Position numbers and translations under genes: made by a program. Under the pieces are notes generated by a model, which saw nothing but the letters and a program-made list of their open reading frames with translations, did not search any database and was not told where the DNA came from. Below, piece by piece: positions 56,901 through 64,000 of a stretch of DNA of 64,000 bases (positions are counted from its first letter, which is position 1; each line of letters opens with the position of its first letter). Source of the stretch: Ophthalmolycus amberensis (Eukaryota > Chordata > Actinopteri > Perciformes > Zoarcidae); NCBI GenBank assembly GCA_024529925.1, contig JAFEUB010001021.1, positions 186,001-250,000 of the forward strand, in the 5' to 3' direction.

Positions 56901-59330
56901 GCAGAGGAACTGCTGAATCTGACACAGTTTTGGAGTCTGCCGCCACCTGCTGTTGAATTCAGTGACCGTTGGTAAAACCACATGACATGCACGCCAACTT
57001 GTTGCCACAGCGTCTGCAGATGAACTCAGCCATGTTGACTGTCAAGCAATTATCTTTGTGTGAGTTTCAGTGATTCGGGGTTTGCTTAAGGAGTTTATTT
57101 AGAGAGTTACCGCTATGAGAGACGAGTTTAAGTTTGACTAAAAGCTTTGAATATAAAATTTAGAGCCCAAAGAAATTCAGTACATTTTGTGTGCATCTAT
57201 TTCTGTGTGTTCTCACCTTTGACCGGGTTGAAGAAGTTGAAGAAAGAGTCGTTGGGGACCTGTTTGGTAACCGTGCGGACAGTGCCACGGCCTTTATGCT
57301 TCTGCTTCTTCTTAATAGTTTTCACTGTCACATCCTTCCCCTTGTGCCAGTCTATCTGACAGCTAAAAAGAGAGAGAAAGAGAGATGTACAAAACAGTGA
57401 GAGGCGGCAGAAAGCAAAGACCCAAAAAGGTAAAAGTTGGTAGAAGTGCCAAGAGGAGGCTGATATGTGGGATGCCAAGTCAAGAGATGAATATAGAAAG
57501 AGTGAAAAGAAATGTCTTACGAAGCACACGATCTCTACTTTATCCTAAACCTCAACATCATTTGCGTAGAAGCCAGTTCAACCATCATGACCGTGTTTCT
57601 CTCACCCTTCACAGTCAATGATCTCTGGCCCCTCGAATGAGAACGGCTCCGCGTCATCGGGTTCTGACTTCATCCTGTAGACTTTAGTGAGGACTGCATT
57701 GTTGAAGTAACCATTGGACTCAAAGTGGAACTCTAATGTGAAACTCTGAGGGGGGAGACCAAGATAGAGAGACAATTTTAACTCTATCGAGTTTATCAAC
57801 TTGGAATGATATCAAGTCGTTATTATAACATTATGAAACTGACCATTGGTTGTCCTGGCTCAGAAAACTTGACTTGAATATCTTTCAGGTGCTTTAGGAT
57901 GGGCTCGTCGTGTTCCTGGTGGAAGATAAACAGTCAGATCAGAGACGCATGAAACGCATTCAGAACAGTGACATGTGTATCAATCATTTAAATGTACCTG
58001 CAGCATGTCACTGAGCATGTCCACACTCTTGAAAATGGTGAGCCAGAACTCTGGGATGCCTTTTGGATCTTCCCTTGGCGCGGCTTCCTCTTTCTTTGCA
58101 TCCTCAATAGCAGCTTTTTCCTTTACCTCCTCCTACAGGAAGTGGGCAGAGCACTTATCAAAATTCAATGTTCACCAAAATCGAAACAACTTAGCGAGTT
58201 AAGCTTTCGAGGTTCCTACAGCTTGAGGCAAGTTAGATTTAAGACTTTTTAAAGCCACTTGGAATGAAACTTGAGACCAACTCTCCAGCCCAAATTAAAA
58301 GGGAAAAAACCACATCAATTACTTTGTGTGTTGTTTGACTCGACAGTTTTGTGTTTCTTAGGATTAGTGTCCATATACCAATTTGCACTGTGTACACTCA
58401 GCCTCACTTGCATGTGTGATTCCCCTGCATTCATTCTCAGTACGAGTTTGAAACACGTACTGCACAAAATACAACGTGCCTCTTATTCATTGACTGGTAC
58501 CAGTTGCAGCCATGCTGCGCAACCGTGGTTGAATGGCCGATTGTCATTGAATTTGAACTTCCCCATGTCGTCGCGAGCTTGCAGACAGTGTATCTGCTCT
58601 GAGCATCCCGGCCCCTAACAAAATACCAGAGTTGTTGTTTCCGCTATCCTGATCTGATCTCTAATGAAAGAGACATTCGTCAATTATCTAAAAGAATTGT
58701 CGCAATTATTTTTGAAATTTTCAATTGCAATGTGAGAAAAAACTCCATCTTCCTATGTCTGAGCATTTTAAAGATTGTTTTCACCGATTAAGGCCACTTT
58801 TTAGATGAATGAATTCAATAGCTTTTAGGACTTTTTAAGGATCAGCAGACACGCTGATAGAAGTCTCATTGAGACCAAAGTCTTTTACAATTCAGCCATC
58901 ACAGTTTGTTAGCCCTAGTGATTCTCATTAAAACCACATTTCCCACAATCCTGTTTCCTGTTGGACAATTTCAGGAGACTTTTGGTAACATTGATGAGAT
59001 TAAGTGACCTGTGTGTGTGATTGTAAGGAAACCATTTTCCTTTAGTGGGAAACTGTGTGGAAAACCAGAAGAAGTAGGATTTGTCAAAGTGATCAGGCTT
59101 TTAAGAGAAACAAAATCAAATCTGTACTTACAGCCAGCTCCTCCTCTTCCTCTCTGTCACTGTGCCACACACACTCTTCATCTGTGGGTTCCACTGTTCC
59201 TGTGACAAAATCTCTTCTCTGTGACACACATTCATGACAGCAAAGTTAATCATTTTAGAGAGGCATTTGGGAATATTAGCATGAAATGCATATACACACA
59301 CGCATTCATTCGATAAGGCTGAATTATTTA

Positions 59331-59365
<35 letters not shown>

Positions 59366-59912
59366 GTATACACACATACAGATAGACACACACGTGCGCG
59401 CGCAGACAGGTGCAGCAGCATTACAGCTGACAGTCTTCAGTGCAACTAGGAATGGCTGAGTTCTTGTCACTCTGGAAATAGCCTTGACTGACAAAAGTAC
59501 AGACGACTACTCGTGATAGCAGTTTTCAATTTAGCACCAAGGATGCATCCTCACTGACATATCAGACCAGAGAGACACACTTAACCACCCACTAGTGCAG
59601 GGAATTCAAGTGATTATTAGATATTTGGTCTCTTAACAAATAACAGACATTGTAAGTTGTCTTTTTTCCACTAGCTTTTACTCTGTTTTCATGAACATAA
59701 AATTAGCAAAGGAAATGTGAGACATCTGGTGTTAGTCAAATGAAGTAAAGAAAAAAAGTGAGTGTACCTTGTCAAACAGTGGCTGATAGAGGGCAGCGTA
59801 CTTTCGCTCTAACTCGTGGACCTCCTCGTAGAATTTGGCCTCTATGTTGGCACACTGCACCTGTAGCCTTTTCAAGGCATGCACTCGCCTCTTCACTACT
59901 TTGGGAAGCATG
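53795..59912 (-). CDS. nap1l4: nap1l4-like histone chaperone, N-terminally truncated, spanning monomers C/D
   Basis: Exons are 59768-59912, 59132-59218, 57998-58132, 57844-57915, 57606-57745, 57217-57362, 54427-54446, 54185-54304, 54020-54055 and 53795-53857. The encoded ~320 residues match the first complete copy in every exon I compared. All splice sites are kept. The long intron between exons 6 and 7 (54447-57216) is enlarged by a 1.2-kb hAT. As in the first copy, the normal N-terminal exons are absent, so expression depends on another promoter or an outside 5' exon. Intact frame and splice sites in both copies are expected for such a recent duplicate and do not prove function. Confidence 0.85.
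55221..56435. mobile_element. Non-autonomous hAT in nap1l4 intron (copy 2 only)
   Basis: The inverted ends are CAGTGGCGGCTGG and CCAGCCGCCACTG. The 8-bp target duplication CCAGTAAG is at 55213-55220 and 56436-56443. The empty site in monomer A (near 21740) has one CCAGTAAG. It holds an A-rich run (55275-55301) and a tandem of 'gtgctctctgctcgtgctctc' type units at 55420-55515, with no transposase. Confidence 0.93.
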
Positions 59913-60082
59913 CTACGAGAGAAGAGAAACATGAGAATGATTTTAGAAATTATTATATTGTCAATTATTGAAATTGACAATCATTAATCCGGTAAAGTGG
60001 CGAGTCCTCCACCGAGGTGGTTGGGAACCACCAGATGATCTCAAGATGTTTCAGATCTATCCTGCTCTAAATGAAGCAGTGA

Positions 60083-60379
60083 TGTCATAAATCTGTTAAT
60101 TTACTATTTCACACAGTCTGAGATTTATTGCCAGCTGTCTTTTTTTGCATTTGTCAGTTTAAACTGTGTGATTATGTAATATTCATTAACGGTCCACGTA
60201 CCGAGCTCTAATTGGTCAGTGTGTATTTGAAGAAAAGGAATTAAATCACACGTTGCTGAGGGAGCAGAGGGGCAGAAAACGATCAGAAGGCAATTCATTG
60301 GTGATATTTTGTCTTCAATAAATAAATGTTGGAAAACAATCACTTGAGTCGTCTCGTTCCATGACCCACAACTGTTACA
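60083..60379 (+). mobile_element. Solo-LTR-like sequence (monomer D)
   Basis: This is the duplicate of 25386-25682, with the same TGTCA/TTACA ends. Confidence 0.4.
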
Positions 60380-60702
60380 TATGGACCAGATGGAAGGTAA
60401 CTGAAGATAGGAGTAATGATACACTATTTTATTAGTTTAAGGGCTTTTGTTACCCACCAAGTTGCAGCGAAACCGGATGTTCCTCGTAGAACCTGTCTGA
60501 ATGGACTTTTATCTGTTCACCTTTTTTTCTGGATGGTTCTCCTCTGACTCATCTCCCGAGTCAAAACCACACCCACTAATGCATTGCTGGTGAAATCCAG
60601 GGAACTGCCATTACATGTGAGGAGAACTGAGTTAACACTATCACACTGGATTAGTATTCAGGGTGGACTTAACGGAAATACAGCAGCGACTGTCCTGTAC
60701 AA

Positions 60703-61350
60703 TGGTTGGGAGTACTCGACATTCTCTAGTAAAAGCTTTGGATGGGACATCTTGGCAGGAAATTTGGAATAATGACAATAAGGGTAGAAATTACAACAAA
60801 ATTCAGACATCAGTCAGAGTGAGAAGTGATGGAAGTAAAAGTAGAAAAGAAGATGTTACTTTCAGATTAAGGTTTGGACATACAGGACTCAATGACACGT
60901 TATACACATCATGAAAAAGACAGAGTGGGATAAATGTGAGATATGCAACTATAAAGAAACTGTTGAACATGTGCTGATAGAGTGGAAGAAGTTCAGGGTG
61001 GAAAGAGAAAGACTGAAGAACAGAGTGGTAGATACAGGAAGGGAGTGGAGCATCAAAGGACTGTTAGAGACAGGGGACAAACAAGTTCAGTTTAAAAGGG
61101 CTTTATTTAATATATGAATGGAACGGGTTTAATATCCAGAATATAACTTCAATATGAAGTTTATTTCTAATTTTTTCATTTTATTTATAAATAACATTGT
61201 GTTTAAATGATAACTGTCAAGTCATGATGTTACACACTCCGGTCCAGTAGGTGGCGCCTTAAACATTGGTTTGTAGTCCGCCATTAAACTGAAAGAAGAA
61301 GAAGAAGAAGAAGGAGAAGGAAGAAGAAGGAAGAAGAAGAAGAAGAGGAG
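60703..61350 (+). mobile_element. LINE 3' fragment with GAA tail, monomer D
   Basis: It is the same as in monomer B, with the same split reading frames and tail. Confidence 0.72.
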
Positions 61351-61521
61351 GCCTCATCTCCTGGTAGCCTATAAAGCTATTGAAGTTAGCTTAGCCTGCT
61401 ACCTGGAAACAGACGGACGGTGACGGAAGTGACCAACACAGCGCTAGTCAGAGCTTAATGAGAGTAAACGGTGTTTTTAACGGAGTTCGTCTGGAGGAAA
61501 ACTTTCTGTGGTTTAGTGAAA

Positions 61522-64000
61522 ATGTCTAAACTAGAAATGCTGAGATCTTTAGTCAACCAGCGACTAACTGCGGCTGGTGAAGAGATATTTCGTCTGTTTG
61601 AAAGAACGATAGCAGAGTACGAGGAGGAACTCTCTCGTCCAAAAGAGGAGAATAAGCGACAACGGGAACTTCTGGACGCTGTTCTCAACCCGGAAGTCCG
61701 GATACAAAGAGCACGTGGGTTCACTTTATGTCTTCTCTCAGTTCTCAAACACTGTTCATGCTCCGGCTGATAACTTCTAATGTAGTTTGGAGTTAGACTC
61801 GGTTGCAATTCGTCGTTTTCTTCTTCTCCTGATTTAATACCTGCAAACGTGTCGCTTTTCTGCGAAATAAGCCATTTTGAATCAAAATATATCATCCACG
61901 TGAGTCGTCTAGATCCGTAGAGTTTTTATTTTTTCGGGGGGGGGGGGGGGTCTACTGGCCAGCCAGCGTTTCTCAGATTGGAGTGAGACGAGGAGAAAAT
62001 GTGATGTTGTGATCTTCGCAATAAAACATATTTGATGCGACGTGTCGAGTCTTGGCCAATCAGCGTTAATATGTCTACACCGTCTTCATTTCCCTCCGTT
62101 AAAGTTCCGTTACCGTTCAGACTTGCTGGGTTAAGTTAACGTCCACTGCATGCGGAACTTTGTCAACGGATAACGCTCATCATTATCAAGATTTAGGAGG
62201 AAAAAGCGTAACGTGACGAAACATGAAGCCCCCTCCGTGTTCCGGTTCAGTCCACGCGGTCACTCATTAACATTAATTTTAATAAACTTTTTTTTTAAAA
62301 ACTCAAAGTAGAATGAGGCGATTTCGTGGTGATAATAACTTGAAACATGAGACCCAGATACTGATGAGATGATGAGGTCAAAGAGCTTCAGGAAGAGGAT
62401 GTTGTGTGTGTGTAGCGCAGCTTGACGCAGGGCTGAGATGTGAGGAGCTGGGCCTGGATAAAGGTGGAGGTCTAAACAGACGTGAAGAGAGAGCAGTACA
62501 GCTTCCTGCTGTCAGTGTTTTAAATACATTGATAAGGCAGGGTATGCTAACTGCAGCCTCTGCGCCAATGAGATGACGTACAGCAACAAGGGCTCACGTG
62601 CCCTCTCATCACACTGCCAGACTCTGTTCACTGTAATGACTACAGCAAGTGTACTTCCGGTCCCAACAGTCCCACGTGCAGTTGCTCCCAAAGGCCCTGA
62701 AGTAATGAGAGAGGTTAAGGAGCCTGAACCTTCATGATTTCAATAATTGAACCGGATTGCATATTAATTGTAAATAGAAGATGGGCCACAATTCTAACGG
62801 CTTTACAGTAACAGTGGAAGTTAATATTAAGACATACAGTAACAGTGTTCATTTACTTGTAGAAGGTTTAAACTAAAGGGAGAGTTACTGAATTTGTTGT
62901 GCACTGTGAGAGAATGGGCTGAGGAATGTGTAATATGAGACATTTCAGAGACTTTGGCGGGACAAAGAAACTGAATCCCGGAGATAATCAGACCTCATCT
63001 GGACCATGAGGCGGACACACCAGTCTGTCGTGTGGTGTGGATGGGGCCTCTATTTCATGAAATATTACTATTGATAGTGTAATTCAGTTTGTAACTGCAT
63101 TTGCATTTGTTAGTATATTAAATTCCTTTTGATTTAAACTTCAACCAGCTGATTCGGCCTGCTTAATGATGGAAGAAAGAGAGCAGGGGGGGGGGGGGCT
63201 GCCTCTTCTCCTCTGCATGCTTCTTCTCCTCTGGAACAAGGAGGGGGGATTTTTCCTTTACATTTTGTTTGAGAAATTTTGAACATAACAGTATTATTTG
63301 TGTGCTCATTTAGTGTTGCGTGTGTCATAGAGCAAAGGTTTGAATCTCCGGGTGAGGCGCTCCCCGTACAAAGAGGGAGCTCTGACACGCAGGTGGTAGC
63401 TTAAAACTTATAACTAGTTGAATCGGGTTAGTCGGTGGGATGTTGTGTAGCAACCTGCAGGAACAGCACCTTCCCCATCCCTGAGACTCCAGGACTCCCA
63501 CACACAATGTGGCCCAACCCTGGCTTGTGTGTGGGAGAAGATAATGCGTCCCTGTGCTGGACAAGTTCAAATAAAGTATAAAGATACAGGGCTCACAAAA
63601 CACTGAGAGGAGAGACGCGTATACGGAGCCCTGACTTTGTCTGTTGCTCGGGATACTTAATCAATTCTTGTGTTTTGTGAAACCATTGATCTATGTTTTT
63701 GATGCTTTGATGCTTGACTTAATAATTGTTAATACTTGTAGATCGTCTACCCCCCCCCCCCCCCCCCCCCCCCATGGCACCTCTTTCACCTCTTATGAGT
63801 TTGCAGGTATGCTGATTTGTTCTCTCAGCTTCGAGATGACAGGAAATATTTCAACTTAAAGTACAAGTGTGTTCTCTTTGATAACACCACATGGATTTGG
63901 CAGCTTAAAATGGTTCATATGTTCATGGTCACATAAGTTGATTACATTATTGTATTATCTGGTTCTATTGATACTATTTGCTCAATTCTAAAATGTCTTT
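61522..64000 (+). CDS. C2H2 zinc-finger gene, exon 1 and part of intron 1 (monomer D)
   Basis: Exon 1 (61522-61714) encodes MSKLEMLRSLVNQRLTAA to RIQRA, with a Pro (SRPKEEN) where A has Leu and B has Ser in the helical part. The donor is GTGGGT. Exon 2 and the fingers lie beyond the window, so finger number and integrity are unknown. The intron has two deletions of roughly 100-200 bases near 62847 and 62914. The exon and following 1.1 kb resemble monomer C, while both flanks resemble B. Confidence 0.75.

Larger units (their letters stand above)
38370..57877. repeat. Monomer C (duplicate of A)
   Basis: It is nearly identical to A throughout. It lacks the 12529-14126 hAT, has two extra 19-bp units in the CT-rich minisatellite, has a 27-bp deletion near 49072, and carries an extra hAT at 55221-56435. 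Confidence 0.9.
35074..64000. repeat. 35-kb tandem dimer repeat, copy 2 (incomplete)
   Basis: This is the second copy of the dimer, cut by the window end inside ZNF intron 1 of monomer D. It lacks the 12529-14126 hAT of copy 1 and has a different hAT at 55221-56435. In the shared L2 reading frame I count six nucleotide differences, so the duplication is young. Confidence 0.93.
57878..64000. repeat. Monomer D (duplicate of B, partial)
   Basis: It is B-like from its start to about 61.4 kb, C-like from about 61.6 to 62.8 kb, then B-like again. Two deletions near 62847 and 62914 are unique to it. Confidence 0.88.

Overview
The window is vertebrate nuclear DNA, most likely from a percomorph teleost. 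The evidence is spliced genes with GT/AG introns, a C2H2 zinc-finger (ZNF) gene with the N-terminal exon typical of fish ZNF families, exons of the histone chaperone gene nap1l4, an L2-clade LINE, a LINE 3' fragment with a GAA tail, several hAT transposons and many microsatellites. Nothing prokaryotic, and no tRNA, rRNA or CRISPR locus, is visible.

The dominant feature is a nested tandem duplication. A monomer of about 20 kb (A 3301-23180, B 23181-34690, C 38370-57877, D 57878-64000 and beyond) is repeated head to tail. Each monomer holds, in order: the start of a minus-strand nap1l4 segment, a LINE fragment, a plus-strand ZNF gene, a spacer with a Rieske (uqcrfs1) fragment and hAT sequences, an unidentified minus-strand ORF, minisatellites, and the 3' exons of the next nap1l4 copy. 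Monomer B (and presumably the unit before the window) has lost its last ~8.6 kb, with an L2 in its place. This made a ~35 kb dimer [L2-A-B], which was then duplicated: 1-35073 and 35074 onward. The two dimers are nearly identical (six substitutions counted across the L2 reading frame) but differ by whole-transposon insertions with clean 8-bp target duplications.

Nap1l4 is rebuilt across each A/B and C/D junction: ten exons with matching phases give the chaperone core and acidic tail (20321-25215 and 53795-59912), without the usual N-terminal exons. The copies at 3301-5337 and 38370-40409 are cut by the L2 inside an exon.

The ZNF copies are at different stages of decay and change. B has eight fingers that differ mainly at DNA-contact positions, but a frameshift separates its acidic linker from the fingers. 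A and C have collapsed to one hybrid finger and carry a 17-bp deletion at the start of exon 2. A also carries a -7/+1 pair of indels that restores frame. D is a mosaic of B-like and C-like sequence and runs off the window.

No complete new multi-gene pathway is evident. The most notable thing is the locus architecture itself: a young higher-order array of ZNF/nap1l4 units that is being reshaped by LINE insertion with deletion, hAT insertion, finger-array collapse and gene conversion. False duplication in the assembly must be excluded, but different transposon insertions and different gene lesions in the copies argue that at least two distinct haplotypes or loci exist.
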